A stretch of 64,000 nucleotides of DNA from Linum tenue. Lineage: Eukaryota; Streptophyta; Magnoliopsida; Malpighiales; Linaceae. Below the pieces are notes generated by a model. It saw only the letters and a program-made list of their open reading frames with translations, did no database searches and was not told the origin of the DNA. Location: contig CAMGYJ010000005.1 in assembly GCA_946122785.1 (NCBI GenBank), forward strand, positions 87,104,547 to 87,168,546, read 5' to 3'. Below are positions 1-10,339 of the stretch, in pieces (positions within the stretch are counted from its first letter, which is position 1; every line of letters starts with the position of its first letter). Position numbers and translations under genes: made by a program.

Positions 1-54
1 TCCAATTCTCCTGGTAGTTGATGTTGAACCTAAATCCAAAATCGAAACATCACA
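1..54 (-). repeat. Start of 3' LTR, cut by window edge
   Basis: Reverse complement begins TGTGATGTTTCG directly after a G-rich polypurine tract. It aligns with the start of the LTR at 758-3331 through the shared GATTTAGGTTC. Confidence 0.65.
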
Positions 55-741
55 TTTCCCCCCTCCTTAAGAAAAATTTCGACCTCGAAATTTGTCCGTT
101 GCGACGATTCCAAGTTTCACTTGTGATAATCTCTTTGCAATGAGTTGTACCTCCTTCTAGCCTTGATGTATTGATCTCATGACATCTTGTTAGGCTCCCT
201 ATGATATACTTAGTTCTTCCTTTGCTTGCTTAGGTGGCCCTAGTATTTTTCAAAGTCTAACTTTCAGCTGCTCCTTGGGGTTGTAGTCCTATGTTCAATT
301 CTCCTGAACTCCACGACCCTTCCTTGCACCCTTTCCTCTCGATTATGGCGACATTTGCCATAACTCCTTGGCTCTACCAGTCGATGTACTAACTGCTTGG
401 CTCCTTCCAGAACCGTATTCTGATCAGCTCACATCCCCATAGAATATGAGCTACCTTGACCCTCCTCTTCTCACTCATGAAGGGGTTTCACTAAACGATC
501 CCTCTAGGAACCTGCTCCTTCTCCTTCCCAAGACGTATCATAACCCCATAGGGCATCCTAAAGTTATTTCCTTATCATGATTAGAGTATACTGGAGATTC
601 TAAAATTTACGAAAGACTCTGACTCGTTTGGCCAAACTTTTAACTAACACTCCCTTTTTCCTTTCCTTTTAAAAACTGAAACCTTAAAAACGTAGATCGT
701 CAGTCTAGTATTCCTTGAAGGCCAAGGAACAGAGGAGTGCA

Positions 742-754
742 GGCTCTGATACCA
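742..754 (-). other. Primer-binding site (initiator tRNA-Met)
   Basis: Reverse complement reads TGGTATCAGAGCC, the usual plant initiator-methionine tRNA primer site, three bases inside the LTR end at 758. It fixes the element's orientation. Confidence 0.85.
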
Positions 755-757
755 AAA

Positions 758-3331
758 TGACACGACCCGATCCTTTCTAAAAACCAAACCACAACTCAAA
801 CCGACATCATTTAAGAATTTTTAACAAAAAGCCCCAACACTTGGGCAAATTCTCAATCTCAAACACTTAAAACGACTTAACACAGAATCTCCAGTTTATA
901 CTACTAACCATGAAACATAATAATTAACTCATCTAACTTGACTTCTCACGAGCTTTCCGATATCCCGTCGACGCTGGTACTGCTGCTCGCCTCGCCCTGC
1001 TTCTTCTCGTGATCCACTACTACTAGACTATCCTCAACCTGGTGAGTGAGGAGGGGTCAGTCTCGTCGTTACTTCCTAAGGTCTTTGCCCTAGGCAAACT
1101 CCTTACTAAACACATTATTAGGGGAATGCCTTCCTTAGACGAAAGTCGTTCTCACTTTCATCCTTTAAACTTTACTATCAAACAGTCTATAAGAGATCTC
1201 TACTCCTATCTTATCTTTAGAATTCTGTTACTTATATTGTTAATCCATAGACACCAACACTAGGGACCACCGCGTTACGTCTCGCCGTCCGATGTCCCTA
1301 CCCTAGTATGCCAACCGCGTTACGTCTCGCCGTCCGGTTGCATACCCAAACTCGGCAATGGCACTGCGTTATGTCTCGCCGTCCGGTCCATGCCCGATCA
1401 ACTACTGCGTTACGTCTCGCCGTCCAGTAGTGACCCAAACATACTCGATCAACTGTTGTGTTACGTCTCGCCGTCCAGCAGTGACCTGACCATCTACCGC
1501 GTCCAGTAGTGGCCCAACCTCCCGGGGGTTCATCTTACCATCAACCAACTATTACAATCATACATCCATACATTCATACATAGCACAACGCGTGCCTCCA
1601 CCCTTACAGGCGGTGGGATGCCTCACACACATAAGCGCGCTTACTTGAAAAATTAAATAACATAAGTGAATTAAAAAGGCATAAATTAAAAGACCTCGAC
1701 GGAGATTTTACCCTCTTTACACTCACCTCTTTAGTCGCATCAACGTCTGCATTCTCACGCTCAAGCCCCACGCGTTTTTCCTCTTTTGGCTCCTCCTCTA
1801 TCGGTTCATCGTCTTCCTCTTCAATGACCCTAACAATTTGAGCTCCGCCGCCATTCTCTTCAAGGTCCCTCCTCGGGCCACAATTCAGCGGCCAACTACG
1901 AACTGCCGACACCCCGGGTCGTCTGAGAGGATAGGGACGGGGCCTCTCCATCACTTTCCCCCGCTAGTTGCGATCACCGATGTCGAGTTCTCGGCCTTCC
2001 TTCCGCCTCTAATAGACGCGGCTCTTCCCCTCCTACTAATCGGTGTGAACCTCTTCATCACGCGAGACTATGAAGTTCGATCGGCTGCTAACTTTCTCGC
2101 CTTCTTTCCCTCCTTAGCCGGATTATCCCAGAAAACCTATTAATAAGAGATTCATACTCTAAGACAACCTTTCTCGATTTAAAAACCTTCTTTTTATCTA
2201 CCCAAACACCCTCTACTCAAAGTCCCATCCTCAAAACTCACTCCAAAGGTACTTTAACCCCCTTTAAAATTTTTCTAGAAATACTCCCTTCAAAACCGAC
2301 TATTTTTCTTAATTATTTTTATCTTGGACGAATTTTCCACCTAACTTGAACCTTCTTAAAAATTCGGATTAATATTTTTCCCATGTCAATCATGAGCCCC
2401 TATACCCTGGAAAATTATCAAACCCTTTAAAACCTCTCGGAAATATTTTTATTTAATTAAAAACAATATTAGAACAATTTATAAAAATAGAAATACATCT
2501 TCAAAAATTCACAAATTAAATTAAAATCATCTCCTAGACGTCGCCCAATTTATAAAATTGTTAGATCCAGAAAACAACCTTCAGAGCGGCTCGAAACAAT
2601 TTAAAACATCCAAAAATACGTTTCTGAAAATTCCCAGCAGCTTTAGTGACTACCCAAAATCTGTCACTAAAATCCTGTAATGCCTGTTGCTAAAACCCAG
2701 AATTGCACCCTCACGAAAAAATCTCAAAATCGATCGATCTAACTCAAAGGGATCGAGTTCCCTTACCTCTAGAACGTGCTTAGGACTAGATTGGATGACC
2801 TGGGACGTTGATCTCCTTGATGATCGATGATCAAACCCTCAAACCTCGCCGCTAACAAAATACGAGTTTCGGATTAGACCATCGATAAATCGAGTTTAGA
2901 AATTGCGAAGGGGTTCGAGATCCTTAGCTAGAAGGAAAGGGATGGGGTCGGGATCGGGATCGGGCCGGGGCACAGGGAGACGGCGGCTCCCTTCCTTTTT
3001 TTTTTTTTCTTCTTCTCTCTTCTCCGCGGCGCGAGTGCTGCTGCTGCTTGGCGGCGGGATTATTTCCCTGGGCAAATATGTGGAGAGGATTTGGGAAATT
3101 AATTGCTGGGGCGGAATAAATTGAGGGAAAGGGTTTGGGAAATTAAATTGGTAGGGTCGCTCGGCCCCAAGGTTTAAATATATATTATTATCATTTTTTT
3201 ATATAATAATATAATAATAGTTATTATTATTATTATTCCTAATCCGCGGTTGCAACTCTTAGTACGTAACCGTCAATCCAACCGGTCACGTATTAAAGTC
3301 GAACCTAAATCTAAAATACCGGAGTGTTACA
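758..3331 (-). repeat. LTR of reverse gypsy element
   Basis: About 2.57 kb, bounded by TG and CA (reverse complement starts TGTAACACTCCGG and ends in GTGTCA next to the primer site). It contains a hairpin minisatellite at 1262-1482, a GC-rich transcribed-looking stretch around 2900-3130, and ATT-rich microsatellites at 3180-3240. The spurious ORFs inside it have no family resemblance and are not called. Confidence 0.75.
1262..1482. repeat. Hairpin minisatellite in gypsy LTR
   Basis: Five units share the core CGTTACGTCTCGCCGTC, each between different but mutually complementary arms: AGGGAC/GTCCCT (1262-1299), AACCG/CGGTT (1313-1339), GGCAATGG/CCATGCC (1354-1395), ACTACTG/CAGTAGT (1401-1431), ACTGTTG/CAGCAGT (1452-1482). 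The core is constant and the arms covary, as expected of a selected stem-loop rather than a plain tandem repeat. Confidence 0.8.
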
Positions 3332-5149
3332 TTAAAATACTGAAATAATGATAATAATAATAATAATAATAAATAATTTACTAACAAAAGATGATGTGGC
3401 TTGCAAAGATGCAATTGTCATGTACAATGCAAATAAATGTCATGTATGTTACGGAAAAAATTAAAATTAAATGTCATTTCATGATGCAATTCCAAATGCA
3501 ATTCCAATGTGAATGCTCCAATTTGACCCTTCTTGTTGACAAATAGAAGGCGTTTATATTCATCACCCTACATTTCTCTATATTTTTCTAAAACTAGCTT
3601 GGACCCTGCTTGTTGGCTAGAATATCTACGTTTATTTTTTTAAAATTGTATTTAGTTTTTTGTTTGGCAAATCTTAACAGAGATTTTTTGGGTAAGAAAC
3701 AGAGTATAGGGGGCTCTAACCTTAGCTATTGATGAAACGAGGAGTTTGGACCCCAATACCAATATAGTCAAACAACAGCTAATAACTTAGGCGAGCAATC
3801 AGGGTATCAAGCAAGTGCGTCAATTCAACCATCACCCCCCCCCCTAATAATACCTCTCATTGTCGAGCTCCCTTGGTGTGACTCCTAATCAATAGTATTT
3901 AGAGCTACCTAGTCCCTAGGGGATCTCCGGCGGCTGATAAGACTTGTAACCCGTTGAAGACCCCATCCTGTAATATTTTGTGCCTTGCAAAACACAAGAG
4001 AAGATTGCTCCCGCATCAGCTCTGCTAGTCTAGCCAGGTGATCAACTGTTACAATCACCTTCTCAAAGAACCACTTGTTTCCCTTTTCCCACATCTTATA
4101 GCACAGGATGCAGAGGGAGAGGCATTAATAATAGTACTTCATCGGCTCTGCTCGTCACGCAAAGTAATCAACCATCGCAATCCCCTTCTCTAAGACCTTC
4201 TCATTTATGTTTTCCATGGTTTCTAGAACAGGATTGCAAAGGTAGAGGCATCAACAATAGTACTTTGGCTCCCATGTAGTACAACACCCATTTATGTTGA
4301 CGTCTTCTTTATCTCGTATGGATAACTAAGATGTATTGTTTAGAGATGTGAATTCTATGATGTTTCAAGCATCTATTTTTTATGATTCCATTAGATGTTT
4401 TGGTCATCAGATGCCTTTATCGTTCGATGCTTTAGTTATCTTATGCCTAAATTTTTTATGCTTATATCATCTATTATATGCTACTATGCTATTGTTAATG
4501 TCTTGTTAATTGTTAGAAAACTACTCTTATGTGATATGCTATTTCCTTATGTATTTATGCGTAGTTGGACACAATTATGCATACATATGTGAGATCAGTG
4601 CTTGATCTTTAGATCATCAATGCCATAGATAGATCATTGCTATGGCTCATAGAGGCCCTAAATAGTCAATGTTTTATCCAGACTTCTTGTTTTATTGATT
4701 AGTTAATGGCATGAAGCAAAAACACGTATTATCTAGTAGTGGTCCTCTCACATGTGGCGAAAGCTTGATTAGGATGATTTAGTGTAAGGGACAGGATATC
4801 ATAATATAAGATGCATAAATGCATCTTATTAATGAGATTGGATGCTTAATCATCTAGATAGAACTACTTAAACAATATTCTTTTACTTTTTTATCATTCT
4901 TTTTTTTTTTTTTGTTATTAGAGAGTATATTTTGACCGTATTATAGGGAACTTAAACCCATCATTTTACTTTTATGTGCATTATCATTCGAGCATATCAA
5001 GTAAGTTCCAAAGTACATGCTATCAACAGACTCGTGGAATAGGACCCTACGGATACCTAGGATTATCACTTCACAATACTACTACATATTGCACATTAAC
5101 CTCACCCAAATTTTTACCAGGTCACGGCTAGAATCAGATTTTGTTGAGT
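3332..5149. other. No gene recognised; AT-rich, small duplication
   Basis: No coding sequence with family resemblance. An AAT microsatellite sits at about 3345-3375. Around 3975-4130 and 4137-4265 there is an imperfect tandem duplication (shared TCTGCT, GATTGCAAAG-like and GAGAGGCAT words). The end of this stretch, up to about 5120, may be the LTR of the forward gypsy remnant that follows, but I could not define its ends. Confidence 0.4.
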
Positions 5150-6660
5150 CTCTATGTCATGAACCGGAGGAGGTACGAAGCTGAAAGCGAGAGTGGAAGC
5201 TTCCCACTAGGCAGAAACCGGCGTCTCAAACACCAATTCTAAGCCAAAATCAAAGAGCAATGCACTGATTTCTAGTCCTCCAGGACGAACCATAGAACTT
5301 AGGTTCTCTCAAATTCTGGAGTCATCTGGACTGCACAGGCATAACCAAAATTCATATGGATAGAAATTGTCTACCACGACTCCACGAGAGACAAGAGATG
5401 GAATTGCCAATGCTCAATATGCGTGCACTATTGTCTATGAGCTTCCAAACTTTGTTTTGGGGAAAAAAGAATTCTGATGGAGAATCCCTAGAGGCAAGGT
5501 CCATCTCTATTCTCAAGCATAAGACCAGAAATGACGACCACTTTGGTTGATTAAGGCGCCAATTGCCGAAAATGTTGATATGGGCGGTCATTACCAAAGC
5601 AAATATTTCAGAGAGTATTCATCACCCTCTTACTAAGAAGGGAAGTCTCGATTCTCCCCACATAGGTAAAAATAAGCCCTTTACAACTGGAAAAATAAGG
5701 TGGATAAGAATTATTTACCTCATAAGGAACATGCATTATCTTTATACACTAGTATGACTCCTCTCTACCTCGAGGGTACGAAATTTGTTTTACCACAAAA
5801 GGGAGGAAATCAAAATTTTCATGGAGAGAGACGAGATAGTCAATCCTCCACCATAAGGATTCGGTAGCCCCACCAGCATGAATTTGCTAGAATTAGCGAT
5901 AGAGGTACCTATTTTCCATCGTCGAGAAGACTCTGCTTCATCAGTTCAATCTACGCGCAATGAGTTTCTCACAGTTTTGGGAGGAAGAGAAGTTGCCATA
6001 CCAACATTCAAAGCTATTGTAGGGATGTATGATCCAACAAAACCAATAGAGTAACTTCTTCAACACGAGCATGAGCGCTCTCAAAAGCTCACTATAGAGA
6101 ACCTACCTTGCCATATGAATCTCTTGGTACTACAAAAGTTTCCTGATCCATGGCACTTTGACATACCTTGTCTCCACGACGATTTTCACATAATAAATGC
6201 ACTCGTAAACATTTGATTCATCGTTAACGCGATGCCCCTATATTTCTATAAGATGCTCGACATTGACAGTTTAGAGGAGACAGCCATGGAAGTCAGGTTT
6301 GTCAACAACACAGTTTGCCAGCCTATCAACATGGAAAAAATTATGCAAGTCAAGATAGGACCCTTCGTGTTCTCTATTGACTATGTAGTACCCAAAATGA
6401 AGAGGGATAGAGATTACTCTATCATCTTTAGGAGGGCTTTCTTAGCCACATCTAGTGCATTAATTGATATTCCTAAATGTCGATTAGAATGAGAATTGAT
6501 AACGCGGAGTATATCATTGATGTATCTACAACGGATGCTACAATAAACACATTCTCCAACAAATTGAGCCCTCTCATTTAAGGTTCCGATTGTGATTACT
6601 CGGTAACTCACGTGCCTGATTATTGGGAAGACGTCGCTGCGACCCTTCCAATCATCATAG
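5150..6660 (+). pseudogene. Decayed gypsy gag-pol with protease region
   Basis: Forward-strand remnant of an Athila/Tat-like polyprotein. The readable part runs from about 5880, with several stops. At 6232-6492 an 86-residue open stretch matches the retropepsin region: a segment like GPFVFSIDYVV, then the downstream RRAFLATSSALIDI block that in intact relatives reads GRPFLAT. The catalytic aspartate motif upstream is not intact. The bases at 5150-5880 may be the gag part but are too degraded to assign. The hAT-like MITE at 6811 interrupts it, and its 3' continuation appears at 9362-9561. It is not a functional gene. Confidence 0.6.
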
Positions 6661-7220
6661 AAAGGGAGTTATAATTCAAATCTATGGAATTTGACGAGGG
6701 GAACTTGTTGACGCCTGACATCAAAAGCGAATTCGATGAAATGGTGCGTTGCCTCAACGTCTATGTCTATAAGCTGCCTATCGTAGCCTTTGCATCGAGT
6801 AACCTCTGCCTAGAGGTGGCGATTCTCAATCCAATCTACTAATCCATTGAAAATATCCAACTAATCCATTCCATTGATCAAATGGATTGGATTTTTTTTT
6901 TTTGCTAAAAAAAAAATTCCAATCCATTTGATCCAAATCCAATTGGATTAGATTCATGGATCACTAACAACTATAGTTTAGTACCTATAATTTTTATTTT
7001 TTAAATTTTGATACCTAAAATTTATGTTTTAATAGAAAAAAATATCATTGGAAAATTACATTTTGGTACCTAAATTTTTTAATTATGAAATTTTAGTACC
7101 TAAAATTTTCAAATTTTATATATTGTCCAAGGTTGATGATGTAATTTGGATTCATGGATAATCCACAAATCCACTTGATCCAATCCATGGTATCCAATGT
7201 ATTTGATCCATGGATCCACC

Positions 7221-7649
7221 TGATAGCAACCTGTTGCTATCGGGTTAGGGTTTGCTTGTAACTCACAAGTGAGAGTACGACGTAAAGTGTCGAAAGACTG
7301 TTTTTAGGTTTATTATTGATTGATTCGGACTAATGCCGTAGTTACATTATATAGGCGCCTAAAACCTAATACCTAAACCATCAACCCTAGCCGACCCCCC
7401 TACTACTTCCCTAGGCCTCTCGGCCCTCTCCTAACCCAACACCAGCTAACTTCTATCTCAACCTCTTAATACGTAACCCATTCCAACCCATTCCCCCTAT
7501 TACTACTTACTCGGCCCATGCACTAACACACGTACTAACTCTAACACAAGCTATCCTAAATAAGACCATAACATAATTATAGATCACCATAACATAACCA
7601 AACTAACTCCCAAGCCCACCTACATCGTCGAGCCACTGGGTTGCTACCA
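7221..7649 (-). repeat. 3' LTR of gag-only element
   Basis: 429 bp, TG...CA bounded, near-identical to 8887-9311. It begins on the plus strand with a short inverted repeat, GATAGCAAC next to GTTGCTATC. Confidence 0.9.
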
Positions 7650-7667
7650 TTCCTTCCCCCTTCGATT

Positions 7668-8867
7668 TCAACCTTGTCCCCAAGGTTGACATTCCGCATC
7701 TTCCTCCTCGAACAAGCACATGATCTTGGCCATACCACATTTGTGCCCGATCGTAAACCGTTCGTCACAATTGAAGCATAACCCTTGAGCGCGTCGCAGC
7801 TGTTGCTCCTCCCAGGTCAACCGCTTGCCATTTGTCGCACCGCGTGGTGGTCCCGTGCCAGCCGCGGTTGTCACCCGAGCTCCCGTCGGCCCACCGCCAT
7901 ACCCCGCAGCCACCAAACTCGGTGATGGACTGGATGCCGCGCGACCCATCGGCGGTTTGTGCTGCTGCAGCTGGTCGCTCTTCATCCGGGCCAGGCTGAT
8001 TGCCTCACGGAGAGACTGAGGCCGAAACATACGAATGTCATCCGCAATTTCGGGTTTGAGCCCTCCCAGATAGGTCCCCACCAAGGCCTGCTGCGTCCAG
8101 CCGACGCAACGATTGGCGAGCTTCTCAAACTCGCGCTGATAATCCCGGAGCGACCCTGTCTGACGAATGCGAGAGAGAGCCTCGTCGCAGCTTTCGCCTT
8201 CTGTGGGCCCAAATCGCGCCCACAGCTCTTGCGCGAACAACTCCCACGAAATTGTTTCTCCGGCATCCTTGTACGTCCGCTTCAGCCACTGCCACCACTG
8301 GTTCGCTTCACCCTCCAGGTGGAATGAAGCCAACGACACCCGTTGCTCCTCCGGAACCTCGTGATACTCGAAAAACTGTTCGACTCGGGGAAACCACGCT
8401 CGTGGTTCCTCTCCTGCGAACCGTGGGAACTCCAACCGGGCTAGCTTAGCGAGGAATCCCCCGCTGCTGCTCCTGCCGCCATCGGCCCCTCTGGAGGCCT
8501 CCCCACTCTTTGGCTCACCTCCACTGGATCGGCCGAAGTCAAGCCGCCGCCCGGAGTCCATTGACGCCGAGGAACCACGGCGCTCGCCGTCTTTCGCGGC
8601 TGGCGTCTCCTTCTCGCTGGCGCCACTAGCGCCGCCATCGATCACCACCCCCTTGCCCTTGAGAAGGTCGCGGATGGCGCGCTCCACCCCATCGAACCTT
8701 CCGCCCAGCGCGAGAAGGCCCTGGTCCACGCTGGTGACACGCTCACCCAGCTCGCGGAGGGTCACATCCGCCGCCTGTTGCCCGCCGCGCAGCTCCGCGA
8801 TCGCCGCCTGCAGCTCTCCCACGGCCTGCTCAAGCGCGGTACATCTTTCCCCAGCCGTCCCTACCAT
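7668..8867 (-). CDS. gag: Retrotransposon Gag protein, intact
   Basis: A 399-residue Ty3/gypsy (chromovirus-like) Gag, the structural protein that packages element RNA in virus-like particles. After an N-terminal part with coiled-coil character (about residues 1-70) and a Ser/Gly/Glu-rich linker, a retrotransposon Gag domain follows, with the typical LEFPRFAGEEPRAWF and ASFHLEGEANQWWQWL blocks. Near the C-terminus there is one zinc-knuckle-like motif, CFNCDERFTIGHKC. The frame stays open upstream to 8885, but the first codon there is TTG inside the primer-binding site, so I place the start at the ATG 8865-8867, just downstream of that site. No pol frame follows; the stop is close to the polypurine tract. 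GC content is much higher than in the surrounding AT-rich MITE, as expected of an inserted coding unit. An uninterrupted frame plus near-identical LTRs indicates recent activity. Confidence 0.88.
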   Translation of the reverse strand: MVGTAGERCTALEQAVGELQAAIAELRGGQQAADVTLRELGERVTSVDQGLLALGGRFDGVERAIRDLLKGKGVVIDGGASGASEKETPAAKDGERRGSSASMDSGRRLDFGRSSGGEPKSGEASRGADGGRSSSGGFLAKLARLEFPRFAGEEPRAWFPRVEQFFEYHEVPEEQRVSLASFHLEGEANQWWQWLKRTYKDAGETISWELFAQELWARFGPTEGESCDEALSRIRQTGSLRDYQREFEKLANRCVGWTQQALVGTYLGGLKPEIADDIRMFRPQSLREAISLARMKSDQLQQHKPPMGRAASSPSPSLVAAGYGGGPTGARVTTAAGTGPPRGATNGKRLTWEEQQLRRAQGLCFNCDERFTIGHKCGMAKIMCLFEEEDAECQPWGQG

Positions 8868-8871
8868 CGTC

Positions 8872-8884
8872 GGCTCTGATACCA
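8872..8884 (-). other. Primer-binding site of gag-only element
   Basis: Reverse complement TGGTATCAGAGCC, two bases from the 5' LTR end. It is complementary to initiator tRNA-Met. Confidence 0.9.
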
Positions 8885-8886
8885 AT

Positions 8887-9311
8887 TGATAGCAACCTGT
8901 TGCTATCGGGTTAGGGTTTGCTTGTAACTCACAAGCGAGAGTACGACGTAAAGTGTCGAAAGACTGTTTTTAGGTTTATTATTGATTGATTCGGACTAAT
9001 GCCGTAGTTACATTATATAGGCGCCTAAAACCTAATACCTAAACCATCAACCCTAGCCGACCCCCTACTACTTCCCTAGGCCTCTCGGCCCTCTCCTAAC
9101 CCAACACCAGCTAACTTCTATCTCAACCTCTTAATACGTAACCCATTCCAACCCATTCCCCCTATTACTACTTACTCGGCCCATGCACTAACACACGTAC
9201 TAACTCTAACACAAGCTATCCTAAATAAGACCATAACATAATTATAGACCATAAAATAACCAAACTAACTCCCAAGCCCACCTACATCGTCGAGCCACTG
9301 GGTTGCTACCA
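8887..9311 (-). repeat. 5' LTR of gag-only element
   Basis: 425 bp, TG...CA bounded, near-identical to 7221-7649, with CCACC target duplication immediately after it. Confidence 0.9.
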
Positions 9312-9361
9312 CCACCAATCCAATCCACCAAACTATGAATTCAATCCATTTGCCACCTCTA

Positions 9362-9561
9362 TCTCTGCCAGAAAATTGGGGAAGATAATGGCCAATAGAG
9401 CCTCATTGTCGTATGACCAAAATATGACTGTCCTCCTTTAGCTCAAAGTCATAAAAGAAAGGATGATTCATAAGAGGCAACCCATGGTTTTTCTAACTTA
9501 AAAACAATAAATAAAAGTACTACTAGGAGATAGCCCGAATTTGCTTTTCATTTCGTAGGTG
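9362..9561 (+). pseudogene. 3' continuation of decayed gypsy pol
   Basis: Sequence resumes after the MITE as it left off at about 6810 (same forward orientation, stops in all frames). It includes GAGGCAACCCATGG near 9475, the GGCAACCCA word that follows pol in Athila-like elements (compare about 37100). Confidence 0.4.
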
Positions 9562-10339
9562 TAGCTTCGAGATTTGATTTATGATGAATAAATTTGGTCG
9601 ACCCTAAATCATGGAACACATCTTGTCATTCAAGCTTCTTGGAATGACATAAGGATGGTATCACATGTTTTCTCTCCATCTTTAAGGTATTCCTAAGCCC
9701 TTCTTATCAATATATTTCTTGTGCTTTTCAATGAAGGAGTTCTTGGTAACCTTAGGAGCAGCAACAACAACCAAATTGATAATTACTCTAACCACCCAAC
9801 TTCGGACTCTAGTTATTAGCCTCCATTTTTACACATATCCTTCTTTTCACCCAACCTTAGTCACGTCTCATTATCTTTGTGCATCCTTTTCTCTTCCAAT
9901 ACTGGCCAAATCTCCTTTTGCATCACCTTTACCATACACCTCCCATCACTACTATATTGCTATCACCCACACCACCAAACACTAATCATCCTTCACCACA
10001 TCTGTTTATCCTAACATATTTAGCCCATTGCCTTTTAAATGCATGATCGGAGGGCCCATGTGATTTACTTGCCTTTCAACCTACGTGCTTCATGAATTCA
10101 CCTTGTGAATGCTTGTTATAGAATTGCTTGTATGCTTACCATGTCTCATGTCGCAAGCTTTTCTAGGATTTCATATGTCCCAATGATGGAGTTAGGATAA
10201 CGTGTGTGGAGGTTTGGTTGGGTTAGAGTCACATTCTTGGGTCAGTGTGTCTTTGTGCTTAATGTTTGTGTATACATGGGTTTGAGTTAGTGGATTAAGG
10301 GTGTTGCCTTCTAGTTGTGTCATTTCTTTTTGCACGTAT
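9562..10339. other. No gene recognised
   Basis: AT-rich sequence without a supported ORF; the 88-residue open stretch at 9719-9985 has no family resemblance. It is probably 3' untranslated retroelement sequence, but I cannot assign it. Confidence 0.35.

Larger units (their letters stand above)
1..3331 (-). mobile_element. Gypsy LTR element with almost no internal sequence
   Basis: Reverse-strand Ty3/gypsy element read from 3331 towards 1. One LTR spans 758-3331, a primer-binding site follows at 742-754, a polypurine tract lies near 55-71, and the first bases of the second LTR occupy 1-54 before the window ends. The internal part (55-757) is about 700 bp, with no gag or pol that I can read, so this is a deletion derivative that would need enzymes in trans. 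The LTR resembles those at 12361-16288 and 21108-26874. The two LTR starts have drifted clearly (TGTAACACTCC against TGTGATGTTTC), so it is not recent. Confidence 0.75.
7221..9311 (-). mobile_element. Gag-only LTR retrotransposon (TR-GAG type)
   Basis: A complete small element on the reverse strand: 5' LTR 8887-9311, primer site 8872-8884, intact gag 8867-7668, polypurine tract (reverse complement AAGGGGGAAGGAA, about 7650-7662) and 3' LTR 7221-7649. Both ends carry the target duplication CCACC (7216-7220 and 9312-9316). By eye the LTRs differ only by about two substitutions and two small indels. There is no protease, RT or integrase and no room for them. This layout matches the non-autonomous class described in plants as TR-GAG, which is mobilised by enzymes from related elements. 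Confidence 0.9.
6811..9361. mobile_element. hAT-like MITE, split by gag-only element
   Basis: Terminal inverted repeat TAGAGGTGGC (6811-6820) faces GCCACCTCTA (9352-9361). Flanks CCTCTGCC (6803-6810) and TCTCTGCC (9362-9369) look like an 8-bp target duplication with one mismatch, typical of hAT elements. Without the LTR element at 7221-9316 it is about 450 bp, AT-rich, full of repeated AATCCAATCCAT-like words and without a transposase. Confidence 0.7.

Noticed and set aside
742..754. tRNA gene
   Set aside because: The GGTATCAGAGCC matches are isolated primer-binding sites beside LTR ends, without a cloverleaf.
1262..1482. Regular repeats with different sequence between them, superficially CRISPR-like
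   Set aside because: Plant nuclear LTR context, the repeat core is a hairpin loop, 'spacers' are complementary arms plus LTR sequence, and no cas-like genes exist.
2903..3124. Small Arg/Ser-rich ORF in the LTR
   Set aside because: Low-complexity translation of GC-rich LTR sequence that is not shared as a frame by the related LTRs.
8868..8885. Extension of the gag frame upstream to 8885
   Set aside because: It begins with TTG and lies inside the tRNA primer-binding site; the first ATG is at 8865-8867.
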